35,246 bases of DNA from DATEEG01 sp035525055 (GCA_035525055.1 DATLEZ010000016.1:1-35246); one strand, 5' to 3'. Shown: positions 17,206-26,073, counted from the stretch's first letter. The notes: a model not told the origin generated them from the letters alone. Numbers and translations: made by a program.

Positions 17206-17231
17206 GGGGGTTCAAGTCCCCTCAGTTCCAC
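17206..17231 (+). repeat. tRNA/tmRNA-like T-arm and acceptor fragment
   Basis: GGGGG, TTCAAGT and CCCCT form a T arm, followed by CAGTTCCAC. This resembles the 3' end of a tRNA or, through the CAG-x-TCCAC ending, of tmRNA. No matching 5' strand (GGAACTG) and no tmRNA tag frame were found upstream. It may be a second attachment-site remnant. Confidence 0.35.
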
Positions 17232-17334
17232 TTTCACTAACCCCCCTTCTACCTGGGTTTCGCGTTCTCAGCCATTGTCGCCGGGTCGGTGGCGCGCGCC
17301 CAGGATCGGCGAGATTCCGCAGGGATCCGCAGGC

Positions 17335-17361
17335 TTGACATAAGCGGCTTCGCCTCATAAT
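17335..17361 (+). promoter_or_regulatory. sigma-70-like promoter candidate
   Basis: A perfect TTGACA (17335-17340) is followed after 15 nt by CATAAT (17356-17361), or after 17 nt by TAATGG. No gene follows on the plus strand before the convergent SBBP gene, so it would make only a short RNA across the hairpin at 17370-17398. Confidence 0.3.
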
Positions 17362-17369
17362 GGACGTGT

Positions 17370-17398
17370 GGCTCCGGTTGCTCTCCTGAGCCGGAGCC
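17370..17398 (-). terminator. hairpin downstream of the SBBP-repeat gene
   Basis: GGCTCCGG (17370-17377) and CCGGAGCC (17391-17398) form an 8-bp stem with a 13-nt loop, starting about 50 nt beyond the stop of the leftward SBBP gene. It has no T tract on either strand. It could end that transcript or the short plus-strand RNA suggested by the TTGACA element. Confidence 0.4.
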
Positions 17399-17460
17399 GA
17401 ACCGGCCGGCCCTTGCTGTGGCTCTCCCGCGTCACCTTCGCCAACACGGTCAAGGGACGG

Positions 17461-17775
17461 TCGCCTGCCCACACGTCTCCACGTTGGCGGAGGGGTCGTA
17501 GACCAGGCTGCCGTGGGTGATGTTGGTCACACAGAACTCGATGACGTCCCCAGAGGCGATCCCGTCGAAACGCTTGATCAAACTGGCCCGTCCGTCGCTT
17601 CCGGTGAGGGCGGTCTGGTCGGATTGGACCAGGGTGCCGTTGAGCAGCCAGTCACCGGTCACGGTGGCGTCGACCACCGGGTCCCCGGTCTCGTCGACCA
17701 CGGTGACCACCGCGGTGGCCCGCGCCTTGGTGTCTCTGACCAGCAGGCTCACCGAGACGTCCGAGACGTGCATCA
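17461..17775 (-). repeat. internal duplication, copy 1 (C-terminal module)
   Basis: This 315-bp unit encodes the Ig-like module from MHVSDVSVSLLVRDT to NVETCGQATV and repeats at 18043-18357 with a constant offset of 582 nt. In the ~200 nt nearest the module start the two copies differ at only about two positions. Most differences fall at the other end. Confidence 0.9.
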
Positions 17776-18042
17776 AGGCGGACTCCGCGACAGTCGCCTC
17801 TGCGGTGGCGGTCCCGGTGGCGCCGGCGTTGTCGGTTACGGTGAGGACCACCGTATAGGTGTCGGCAACCGTGTAAGTGTGGGTCACATGGGCTCCCGAG
17901 CCGCTGGAGCCGTCCCCGAAGTCCCAGTCGTAGGAGCTGATCGACCCATCGGAGTCCGATGACCCCGTTCCGTCGAAGTCACAACTCAGATTGGTGCAGG
18001 CGAAGGTGAAGCTGGCCGTTGGCGCCTGGTTGCCGCCCACGG

Positions 18043-18357
18043 TCGCCTGCCCGCACGTCTCCACGTTGGAGGTGGGGTCGTAGACCAGGCTGGCGTGGGT
18101 GATGTTGGTGACACAGAATTCGATGACATCACCAGAGGCGATCCCGTCGAAACGCTTGATCAAACTGACCCGTCCGTCGCTTCCGGTGAGGGCGGTCTGG
18201 TCGGATTGGACCAGGGTGCCGTTGAGCAGCCAGTCACCGGTCACGGTGGCGTCGACCACCGGGTCCCCGGTCTCGTCGACCACGGTGACCACCGCGGTGG
18301 CCCGCGCCGTGGTGTCTCTGACCAGCAGGCTCACCGAGACGTCCGAGACGTGCATCG
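18043..18357 (-). repeat. internal duplication, copy 2
   Basis: This is the partner of 17461-17775. A PKD domain lies between the two copies. Encoded differences are few (T/K after VRD, V/A after DGR, A/G after NITH, TS/SA before NVETCG). Confidence 0.9.
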
Positions 18358-20838
18358 TGGCGGACGTGGTGGAGATCGTGGTCTCCTCCGACGAGGTGTT
18401 GTTGGTGGTGTCCGGGTCGGTTGTGCCCGCGGAGACGGTGGCGGTGTTGACCATGGGAGAAGGAGTGGTGGAAGCCGTGCCGACCGCGATGGTGATCGTG
18501 ACCATCTGCCCGGTGGCGATCGTCCCGATGTCACAGAACAGCTGCTGATCCCGCTGCAGGTTCCCTGGGTGGTCTCCACCGAACGGAGGGTGACCGCATC
18601 GGGCAGCTGGTCATCCAGCGTCACCGAGGTGGCGTCGTCGAGCCCGTGGTTGACCACCTTCACGGTGTAGGTGACGTCCTCCCCGGCGGCCACCGGATCG
18701 GGTGAGTCGGTCTGGGAGACCGCCAGGTCGGCGGTGCCCGGCTCGGCATCGACGATCTTCACCACTGCCACGTCGCTGGCGTCCACCCCGGTCACGCCCA
18801 AGTCCCATCCGGTCAGATAGGCGCCTCCCAGGCCGTCCAGGGCGACGGCGTTGGCGATGCGTCCCATGTTGGTGCCCAGGCAGGTGGCGTAGATGGCGGT
18901 CGATCCGTCGGCGCTCAGCTTGGCGATGTAGGCCTCCGGGGCTGCCGAGCAGTCCTCCAGGACGTTGACCTCGGGGACCGTTCCCCCCGACTCGGACTGG
19001 CCCACCACGTAGGCCTGCCCCGCCTCGTTGACGGCGACATCCTTCACGAAGTCGTTGCTCAGCCCGCCCAGGTAGGTCGAATAGACGAGTGCCGAGCCGT
19101 TGGGCGTGAACTTGGCCACGTAGCCATCGAAGTCTCCCGGCTTGGTGGGTTGCAGCGATCCTTCGGTCGTTGGGAAGTTGAAGCCGGCTCCGCCGATGGC
19201 GTACGCGCTTCCCTCGCCGTCGATGGCGATGCGAATCCCGCCGTCGCCGTCATTGCCTCCCAGATAGGTGGCGTACACGAGGCCCGAACCGTCCGAGGCC
19301 AGCTTGGCGACGAAGGCGTCGCTGGCGCCCGCATAGACCGTCTGGAACGCCCCGGCCGTCACGGGGAAGTCGGAGGAGCTGGTCCCCCCATTGAGGTAGA
19401 CGTCGCCCTGCGAGTCCACGGCGATTCCCCCGGCGACTTCACCGCTGCTGCCGCCCAGATAGGTGGAGAAGATCGGCGATCCCGAGGGATCCAGCTTGGT
19501 GACGAAGACGTCCAGCCCACCTTTCAGGGTGGACTGCAAGGGGTTGAGGGTCGGGAAGTCCGTGGAGTTGGTGAAGCTCGTGATGAGGGCGTTGCCGGTG
19601 GCATCAACCGTCACCGCACCCTCCCTGGTGGCGAGGAAATCCACGCTCGAACCCGCTTCGTCGCCACTTCCGCCCAGGTATGTGGAGTAGACCAGCCCCG
19701 AGCCGTTCGGGGTGAGTTTGGCCACGAAGGCGTCTATGCCCCCACCGAAGGAGGCCTGGGAGGCGTTGACCGTGGGCAGGTCGTCCGAGTCGGTCCTCCC
19801 CATGACGATGACGTTCCCGTCGTCGTCGAGAGCGATCCCGTGGGCCCGCTCGTCGCCGCTTCCACCGAAGAAGGTGGACCAGACCACTGCCCCGGTCGGG
19901 TCGAGCTTGGTGATGAAGGCGTCGTAGAGGCCCGACTTGGCGGGCTGGAGCGCCCCCGAGGTGGGAAAGTTCTCGGAGCCGGTGAACCCGGCCACGTAGG
20001 CGTTGCCGGCGGCATCCACGGCGATGGCATGACCCTCCTCGTTGGCCCCTCCCTCCAGCTCGACGGAGTACTCGACGGCTGGGTCGATCACCAGTGGTAA
20101 AGCAGGGTCGTAAGAGCCCAGCCGGAAGGAGATGCCGCCACCCGGGACCAGCAGGTAGGCGGCCTCCACTGTCCGGTTCCAGCCTCCGATCTCCTGGTAG
20201 GCCACCGGTGGGGCATGGACGACCGGCCCCGCCTCGGTGTGAAGGAGAAGCTCTCCGGCCGGGGTCAGCTTGAGGGAGCGAGCTCCCTCTAAGGTCATGG
20301 CAATAGCACCGGGGTCGACATGTGGGGCGACGAGAAAGTCGTACTTCAGCGAGCCCTGATCGCCGTAGAAGGCGAGGTCGATCCCGGGATAGACCTCGCT
20401 GTACTCCAGGCGCCCGAACCGGGTGAGGCCGATCCGCCAGAGGGCCGGATCGTCGCCAATGAGGAAGTTGATCTTCCCGGAGAGCTCCTCCATCGCCACC
20501 ATGGTGGGATGAGAGTTGGCGCCAATCAGTCCCATGTGGAGCGCGACCGGACCATCGGGTCCGAGCAGCTCCATGTTCATCCCGTCGGGGCCGAAGGAAA
20601 GCGTGTAGCCGGAAGACCGCGCCGTGAAACGGGCCGTGTCCCCGGCCTCGGCGACGAAGCCCAGCCCGGGCTCGGGTCGCCGTTCCAGATCGGGGCGCTC
20701 CGAGTCGGCGAAGGAAAGGACCGGTATCCCCTCCACGGCCGGGCCGATCAGCCCGGTCATAGCGAGGAGCAGCCCAAGCAGTCCCACCACTACGGTTTGC
20801 GCCGGTACAAACCTATGCGGCCAGGCGGTCGCGTACAT

Positions 20839-21283
20839 GACCCTTGACCCTCACCTTCCCATCCGACATTTGGAATAGCCCATGTCTCCATTGCCTTTTC
20901 CGGAATGCACCCCTACCACCCGTGGGGTAGATAGGGACCAAGGACCCTTCAATCCGGGGCTCTGTCGAGCAATACGATCGGGGAAGGGATTTGGTTCACG
21001 CTCTCGGAAAGGACCGTCGTCGGGCGCCTGCGCACGATGGCTTCGTCGTCCTGGACCGCGGCTTGTCGAGTGGGTGCCGGCTCTGGAAACGACCAGGTCG
21101 ACCCGCCAACACGACCTCATCATCCCGTTGCCTGCCAGTGGCGAGCCGCTGGCAGACGCCACGCCAATCGATGGTATGAGGGGCACCTCGGTCCAATGCG
21201 AACCGATACGTGCTGTCGCCCTCACCTGGCGGAAGTAGCTGAGCCGGTCTCTAGGCTGCCCGATTCCAACAGTGAAGGGGCAC
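20839..21283. other. non-coding gap, divergent promoters
   Basis: In these 445 nt between the leftward SBBP gene and the rightward cyclase-like gene I see no gene, repeat or strong hairpin. Both promoters should lie here, but no convincing -35/-10 pair stood out. Confidence 0.5.
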
Positions 21284-22450
21284 ATGGACGTATTTGCGTG
21301 GCTGCTCGCCTCCGATCCTTCGATCAGGTGGCAGGTGATGAGAGATCTCACGGGCGAACCTGCCGAAGCCGTCGCTGCCGAACGCGCCAAGATCGCCACC
21401 GAAGGTTGGGGGGCACGCCTGCTGGCCCTCCAGGACAAGGACGGTCAATGGGGCAAGGACGTGCTTCCTGCCTCACTCGAGACCACGGGGGAAGGCCTGC
21501 CCGACGTCGCCACCAGAAAGCTGCTCCGCCACTTGCATCGCGTTTCCATAGACGATCTCGGCGGCTTTCTCGGGCTCGACAGCGCGACCTTGACCGAGTG
21601 GGAAAACGAGCCAGATCCGGAAGGCGAGAACATCGGCAAGTACCGATCCGCTTTGAACTGGATGAAGAACTCAATCGGCACCCTCAAGCCCGAATGGACC
21701 TCGACGACCTTCACCCTGTTGTTGCTCCGTGATATGGGCCTCGATCCCGAGAGTGAACAGGCTCGTCGAGCAGTGGAGCTGGTTCGGGCCAACACCAAAT
21801 GGGACCACGACGGTCAGGACTACTTCGACGGAGAGGTCGAGCCATGCATCAACGGCAAGGCCGTCGCTCTCGGCGCCTACTTCGGTCAAAACGTCGACGG
21901 CGTCGTCGAACGACTCCTCGGCGGTCAGCTTGACGACGGTGGGTGGAACTGTGAGGCAGAGAGAGGGTCTACCCGCTCATCGTTCAACACGACGATCGCG
22001 GTTCTCGAAGGCCTGCTGGAGTACGAGCAGATCAACAGGGCTCACCCGGGCGTGGCCGCCGCCAGGCATAGGGGTGAGGAATATCTTCTGGAGCGCCGAT
22101 TGCTCCGCCGCCTATCGACTGGCGAGATGATCGATCCGGCCTGGACCCAATTCTCTTTCCCCACTCGCTGGCACTACGACGTCTTGCGAGGACTCGACTA
22201 CTTACGCAGCGCTGGCGTCGAACCCGATGAGAGAACCGACGAGGCCGTCGACCTTGTGGAGAGCAAGAGGGACCCGGACGGACGATGGCCTCTGGAGAAC
22301 ACCCATCCCGGTCGAGTCCACTTCGACATGGATGAAGGCGACGGCCAGGCGAGCCGTTGGAACACCCTTCATGCCATGCGCGTGCTGGCCTGGTCCGGGC
22401 GCGCAAAGTTGACGAGCTCCGGCATCCGGGCCGGGGAGCCGGCTCTTTAG
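21284..22450 (+). CDS. squalene-cyclase-like alpha/alpha-toroid protein with inserted segment
   Basis: This 388-residue protein is related to the prenyltransferase/squalene-oxidocyclase repeat family. The anchors are DPSIRWQVMRDL, LLALQDKDGQW, EWTSTTFTLLLLRDMGL, LDDGGWNCEAERGS and SFNTTIAVLEGLLEY. These are QW-like, helix-rich repeats of an alpha/alpha toroid. It lacks an obvious DxDD cyclase motif and is short, so it probably is not a true hopene/squalene cyclase. Residues about 58-134 are an extra segment, inserted between DGQWG and KPEWTST, which are normally almost adjacent. The insert contains SIDDLGGFLGLDSATLTEWE, reminiscent of an XRE-type helix-turn-helix. The start is ATG 21284 with GAAGGGG before it; a GTG at 21272 is also possible. 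Confidence 0.8.
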   Translation: MDVFAWLLASDPSIRWQVMRDLTGEPAEAVAAERAKIATEGWGARLLALQDKDGQWGKDVLPASLETTGEGLPDVATRKLLRHLHRVSIDDLGGFLGLDSATLTEWENEPDPEGENIGKYRSALNWMKNSIGTLKPEWTSTTFTLLLLRDMGLDPESEQARRAVELVRANTKWDHDGQDYFDGEVEPCINGKAVALGAYFGQNVDGVVERLLGGQLDDGGWNCEAERGSTRSSFNTTIAVLEGLLEYEQINRAHPGVAAARHRGEEYLLERRLLRRLSTGEMIDPAWTQFSFPTRWHYDVLRGLDYLRSAGVEPDERTDEAVDLVESKRDPDGRWPLENTHPGRVHFDMDEGDGQASRWNTLHAMRVLAWSGRAKLTSSGIRAGEPAL

Positions 22451-22581
22451 GGGGTCGTCGCGTCGTTCAACCACCCGGCGGACGCCCTGCAGCATCGATG
22501 CAGCGAGCTATATTGAAGAGATCGGATCGCCGAGACCTGCTCCGGACCACTGGCAGGGTTTCCAGACTGGATGGAGTACCT

Positions 22582-22668
22582 ATGAGCACGACCGGTTGGA
22601 TCATTCTCATTGTCGTCTTGCTTTTCCTGACCGGCGGCTTCGGCATCAGCCGACGTCGCAGAGGCTGA
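22582..22668 (+). CDS. 28-residue single-span membrane peptide
   Basis: This tiny gene encodes MSTTGWIILIVVLLFLTGGF followed by GISRRRRG. It has one hydrophobic helix (about residues 5-20), a glycine pair and a basic tail expected on the cytoplasmic side. GGAG lies 6 nt before the ATG. The layout resembles the small DUF3309-type membrane peptides common in bacteria, but the function is unknown. Confidence 0.6.
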   Translation: MSTTGWIILIVVLLFLTGGFGISRRRRG

Positions 22669-22728
22669 TGGCGGGGGCGTCGGGCTCTCCGGGTAGGGGT
22701 GTACTCGCTCGGTAGAGTGCCGAGCCGC

Positions 22729-23235
22729 ATGACAGAGATCGTCCGGGCCACTAGAGCTGAGCATTTCGCTCAGTTCCAAGAGCTCGTTGACGAGTTGATG
22801 TCCTGGGATAGCTCCATGTCCGCTCAGATAGGGCTGGACGTCGACGTGATTCTCGACTTCCTTCTACAGACAGCCGAGGGATATCGTCTACGAGCAGGCG
22901 CGGGTCGATGTGTTTCTTGCCACTCACGAGGGGGGCCTTGCCGGCTGCGGCGCGCTCAAACCCTTGTCCAATGAGGTGCCGAGCTATCGAGGGTCTATGT
23001 GCGTCCGGCCTATCGCGGCAGAGGCATAGCCAAGGCGATCGTTGAAGTAATCCTCGCCAGGGCGCGCGCTAGGGGTTACAAGAACGTGTGTTTGGAAACC
23101 GCCATCTTCATGACCGCCGCCCACGCCCTTTATCGGTCTTTGGGTTTTCAGGAGACGGAGCCTCTTCGTCAAGTTCCTGAAGGTCTCAAGACCGCTGAAC
23201 TGTTCATGGAGTTGAGGCTCGCGGAGGCGATCTGA
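22729..23235 (+). pseudogene. GNAT acetyltransferase, two frameshifts
   Basis: Three frames join to a complete GNAT-size protein. The first is MTEIVRATRAEHFAQFQELV through DFLLQTAEG (22729-22880). The second is DIVYEQARVDVFLATHEGGL through NEVPSYRG (about 22881-22985). The third is VYVRPAYRGRGIAKAIVEVI through ELFMELRLAEAI (stop at 23235). The acetyl-CoA-binding motif is RPAYRGRGIA, and LYRSLGFQE is the usual C-terminal signature. Each junction needs a one-base change. It could be a recently broken gene or two assembly indels, since the residues themselves are well preserved. The substrate is unknown. Confidence 0.7.
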
Positions 23236-23244
23236 CTGATTCCT

Positions 23245-23496
23245 CTAGATCGCCAAGTGGACCCCAAGCACGGCCCCGGCTACCGCCACGGCCACTACCA
23301 GCCCGCGGTTCCGATCGGCGCACCAAATAGCTCGGCGCAGCCAGGTCGGACCGCGCAACAGATCAAGGAGCGAATCGAAGTGGTCCTGGGCCGGCGCTCC
23401 GGTATCTCTGGACATCTCCAGAGCCATATGGACGAGCGGCTCATAGCGATTGGGGATCTTGGAACGGTTCACCATGTGAGCATATGTATCGGTCAC
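23245..23496 (-). CDS. small protein with C-terminal membrane segment
   Basis: This 83-residue frame (or 76 residues from the second Met at 23475, MVNRSKIPNRYEPLVHMALE) has a polar N-terminal part with a helix ending in DHFDSLLDLLRGPTWLRRAI. A single hydrophobic segment follows (RGLVVAVAVAGAVLGVHLAI) and ends at the stop, so it would be tail-anchored. No family was recognised and no good ribosome-binding site is seen. It lies downstream of, and in the same direction as, the broken GNAT gene at 23678-24189. Confidence 0.45.
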   Translation of the reverse strand: MTDTYAHMVNRSKIPNRYEPLVHMALEMSRDTGAPAQDHFDSLLDLLRGPTWLRRAIWCADRNRGLVVAVAVAGAVLGVHLAI

Positions 23497-23677
23497 AACC
23501 CGCGAAAGCTGTCGATCGACTCATAGAAAATCCGGTCGAAACTTCAGCCGTTGATCACGCGATCGTGGATGAAGGCGGGCAGCCCGGACTGCGGGACCCC
23601 GAGATGCTCGACCTCGAGCCTCTATCAGGTTCGGCCCAACGAGGCCTTCCTTTAGGCAGCGGTGGGTTGACTCCTGC

Positions 23678-24189
23678 TCAGGAGGCTCCCCGAATAGACA
23701 GTTGCATCAGGGTTTCTGTCCCTGATGGATTGGAAGGCAACGGTTGATTGATCTCCGTTTCTACGAATCCTGCCCGGCGATACAGCCGCCGCGCAGCGAG
23801 ATTGTCGTCAACGACCCAGAGTTGAACCTCATCGGCTCCTGCTTCGACGCTCCAGGTGGTTATCGCTTCAATCAGTTGTTGTCCGAGCCCGGCCGCTCGG
23901 GACTCGGCGCAACCCACATCCCGTAGAGGCGCCGCACGTCCGCTCGGTCGCTTGGCGTGTGGGCGCCCGCCATGGCGACGAACCCGTCGGGGCTATCTAC
24001 GACAAAGAGACTCTGCTGCTCGCCGGTCGATGCCTGGTTTGCTCTCCGGACCCACTCTTCTGTCGGTAGTTGCGACTCCCGCTCATAGTTGGAATCGAAA
24101 GCGCCAGGGTCTGAAAGGAGGGCTCGGAGCCGGATCTCGCGCAGAGCTTCGGCATCGGTTGGCCTGATCCTCCGAATCGGGTGGGGCAC
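23678..24189 (-). pseudogene. GNAT acetyltransferase, one frameshift
   Basis: The first frame starts at GTG 24189 (PHPIRRIRPTDAEALREIRL, later LRALLSDPGAF) and runs to RRLYGMWVAP. The second frame then continues ESRAAGLGQQLIEAITTWSV through NLAARRLYRRAGFVETEI to a stop at 23678. Together they give about 170 residues with the GNAT signatures: ALREIRL start, G-MWV-x-P strand, RAAGLGQ acetyl-CoA loop and AxxLYxxxGF end. One missing base near 23915 explains the break. Real decay and sequencing error are both possible. It differs clearly in sequence from the GNAT at 22729, so the two are not a recent duplication. Confidence 0.7.
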
Positions 24190-24231
24190 GGGTCGAGACT
24201 ATGCGTCGCTGGCTGACACGGGGTCTAAACC

Positions 24232-24265
24232 ATCGAGGGGGGGGGCTCTAGCACCCCCCCTCGAT
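24232..24265 (-). terminator. G/C-run hairpin after the GGDEF-EAL gene
   Basis: ATCGAGGGGGGG pairs over 12 bp with CCCCCCCTCGAT around a 10-nt loop. It lies about 105 nt beyond the stop of the leftward GGDEF-EAL gene and 43 nt before the start of the GNAT remnant. In the leftward direction it is followed by GGTTTAG, a weak T run. It probably terminates the GGDEF-EAL transcript. Confidence 0.6.
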
Positions 24266-24369
24266 CTCGCTCCGCTTCCGGGTCGTTCCCACCTCTAGGG
24301 GAGGGAAGACTGGATGCTCTTCCGTCGTCCTGTCTTTCCTGTTTCCTCCAGACCCGGTTTCCGTGCTGG

Positions 24370-26073
24370 CTATGACGCCGGGCGCAGCACGCGATCCTCG
24401 ATGAGCCCCGGGGGACCGGCGGTTGCCATGAGGAACCCCTGGGCGCGGTCGCAGCCAAGGGCCATGAGCTCCTCGAGTTGGGCCTGTGATTCGACGCCCT
24501 CGGCAACGACGGCCATACCGAGTGCGTGGGAAAGGTCGATGATCGAAGCGACGATGGCTCGTTCAGTGGTGCCACGGACCAGTTCATGAATGAACGATCG
24601 GTCGATCTTCACGAAGTCGAGCGGGAACATGCGGAGGTAAGAGAGCGAGGAGTACCCGGTGCCGAAGTCGTCCAGACCGACCCTCACCCCGGCGTCACGC
24701 AGCGTGTTCAAACCGGTCATTGCCGAGTTCGACGCTTCCATCAGAACCTGCTCCGTGACCTCGATCTGGAGTGCCCCTGACGACAGACCGTGGGAACCGA
24801 GCGCATCGATGACCGATTGGGCGAATCCGGCGTCGGCCATGTGGCGGGCCGTGACGTTGATCGCAACGTCGGCGAACCCGGTTCCAACGAAGAGCTCGCG
24901 CCAGATCGTCGCTTGATCGATGGTCTGGCCGAGGACCCAGTCATCCATGCCGGCCAGGAGCCCAGCCTCCTCGGCCACGCCGATAAACGCCTCGGCCTCG
25001 ATCAAGAGTGGCAGATCCGGATCCCAGACCCGGACCAGAGCCTCGGCTGCGACTGTCGCACCGGTCCGGAGGTCAATGATGGGTTGATAACTCACTCGGA
25101 GCCGGTCCTCGTCGATGGCACGGCGAAGCATCCGCTCGGTACTCAGGCGATCGACCGCCCGGGTCCGGAGGTCCTCGTCGAAGACCTCGGCCCGATCGCG
25201 GCCTCGGTCCTTGGCCCTGTACAACGCGAGATCAGCCTCTTGCAGGAGGCCTTCGGCGCTGTGCCGGGAGTCGGAGGTCACGGCGATGCCGACACTCGTC
25301 GTACATATGAATTTCTCATCGCCCACCATGAACGGAACACGGCCGGCTTCGATGATTCGCTCGCCCAGAACAACGGCTTCCTCGGGCCACGAAAGATCTT
25401 CGATGACGATGGCGAACTCGTCGCCACCCCAACGTGCCAGAGTGTCCTGCGGTCGCAGAAATGCCCGGAGCCGCTCGGCCATCTTCAGGAGTACGGCGTC
25501 ACCGATCAGGTGTCCGACCGAGTCGTTGATCATTTTGAACCGATCGAGATCCAGGAAGAGGACTGCCACGAGGCTCTCCCGCCGATCGAGGCGACGGAGG
25601 CCCTGTCGCAACCGGTCCATGAACACGGTGCGATTGGCAACACCCGTCAGCGGGTCGGTGGAGGCCTTGTGCTCGAGGTCAAGCTCGGATTTCTTGCGAT
25701 CCCCAATGTCTCGAACAGCCGAAACGACCATTGGCCCGTCAATGCCGTCGATCAGCCTCGAGATTGCCTCGGTCCAGCGATAGGCCCCACCTGCACATCG
25801 GAAACGAGCAACGCTGGTCACAGGTCCGCTCGGGTTCTTAAGGGCTGACAGCCGAGCCCGTTCCACGAGCCCGATATCGTCAGGGTGTAGGAAGGAAGCC
25901 TGATTGCGTCCGACTAAGTCGACAGGCTCCCAGCCGAAAAGGGCGTAACTCACCGAGGAGACGAACCGGAAGACGCCGTCAACAGTGGTGACGGTGTGAA
26001 GATCGGGGGAGTCTTCTGCGACGAGTTGATGGAGCGATCGGATGATCATTCCCTCGTCAGCGATTGCTGTCAC
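24370..26073 (-). CDS. PAS-GGDEF-EAL cyclic-di-GMP enzyme
   Basis: This 567-residue cytoplasmic signalling protein has PAS at about 20-130, GGDEF at about 135-300 and EAL at about 310-560. The active-site loop GGDEF is intact (about 216-220). RPQD lies exactly five residues before it and forms an inhibitory RxxD site, so cyclase activity with product inhibition is expected. In the EAL part the E-A-L triad (AEALVR), EVTEQ, DDFGTGYSSLSYL, KIDRSF and AEGVES are all present, so phosphodiesterase activity is also plausible. The frame is open to a TTG at 26121, but the GTG at 26073 has GAGGAG six nt upstream and is preferred. There are no membrane segments. It is divergent from the GAF-ANTAR pair. 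Confidence 0.93.
   Translation of the reverse strand: MTAIADEGMIIRSLHQLVAEDSPDLHTVTTVDGVFRFVSSVSYALFGWEPVDLVGRNQASFLHPDDIGLVERARLSALKNPSGPVTSVARFRCAGGAYRWTEAISRLIDGIDGPMVVSAVRDIGDRKKSELDLEHKASTDPLTGVANRTVFMDRLRQGLRRLDRRESLVAVLFLDLDRFKMINDSVGHLIGDAVLLKMAERLRAFLRPQDTLARWGGDEFAIVIEDLSWPEEAVVLGERIIEAGRVPFMVGDEKFICTTSVGIAVTSDSRHSAEGLLQEADLALYRAKDRGRDRAEVFDEDLRTRAVDRLSTERMLRRAIDEDRLRVSYQPIIDLRTGATVAAEALVRVWDPDLPLLIEAEAFIGVAEEAGLLAGMDDWVLGQTIDQATIWRELFVGTGFADVAINVTARHMADAGFAQSVIDALGSHGLSSGALQIEVTEQVLMEASNSAMTGLNTLRDAGVRVGLDDFGTGYSSLSYLRMFPLDFVKIDRSFIHELVRGTTERAIVASIIDLSHALGMAVVAEGVESQAQLEELMALGCDRAQGFLMATAGPPGLIEDRVLRPAS

Larger units (their letters stand above)
16223..17449. other. 1.2-kb non-coding region with tRNA-like fragments and short repeats
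   Basis: No reading frame here looks like a gene on either strand. The frame across 16559-16620 is an artefact of the tRNA copy. The stretch holds: TGATCAC repeats (16424-16448), two copies of TCGGGATCAGCCG about 60 nt apart (around 16460 and 16522), the tRNA-Arg 3' copy (16559-16598), a tRNA/tmRNA-like T-arm (17206-17231) and a promoter-like TTGACA/CATAAT pair followed by a hairpin (17335-17398). The density of attachment-like remnants fits an island border. Confidence 0.6.
17450..20838 (-). pseudogene. secreted SBBP beta-propeller / DUF11 / PKD protein, one frameshift
   Basis: Two overlapping frames, 20838-18331 and the frame ending at 17450, join into one protein of about 1,130 residues if a single base near 18532 is restored. 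The order is: signal/membrane anchor (VVVGLLGLLLAMTGLIG), an N-terminal beta domain up to about residue 255, then SBBP beta-propeller repeats of the DAFVTKLDPSG / YSTYLGGSG / ADFPT type (about 255-700). A DUF11/CARDB-like domain (TADLAVSQTDSPDPVAAGED) follows and carries the frameshift at CSGISSCSV. Then come a repeated Ig-like module (MHVSDVSVSLLVRDT), a PKD domain (FDGTGSSDSDGSISSYDWDF) and a second, almost identical copy of the module. Such proteins are exported and thought to act in adhesion or binding. The frameshift may be real or a sequencing error. Confidence 0.8.

Noticed and set aside
16850..17231. Complete tmRNA gene ending at 17231
   Set aside because: No tmRNA 5' end, tag-peptide frame or acceptor 5' strand (GGAACTG) could be found upstream; only the 3'-end-like fragment remains.
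17461..18357. CRISPR-like or tandem repeat array
   Set aside because: Only two long units separated by a coding PKD domain; it is a protein-module duplication.
19150..20100. Plus-strand frame of 316 codons
   Set aside because: Antisense shadow of the SBBP-repeat gene; its apparent repeats mirror the propeller repeats.
24790..25848. Long plus-strand frame of 352 codons
   Set aside because: Antisense shadow of the GGDEF-EAL gene, which has all its motifs on the minus strand.
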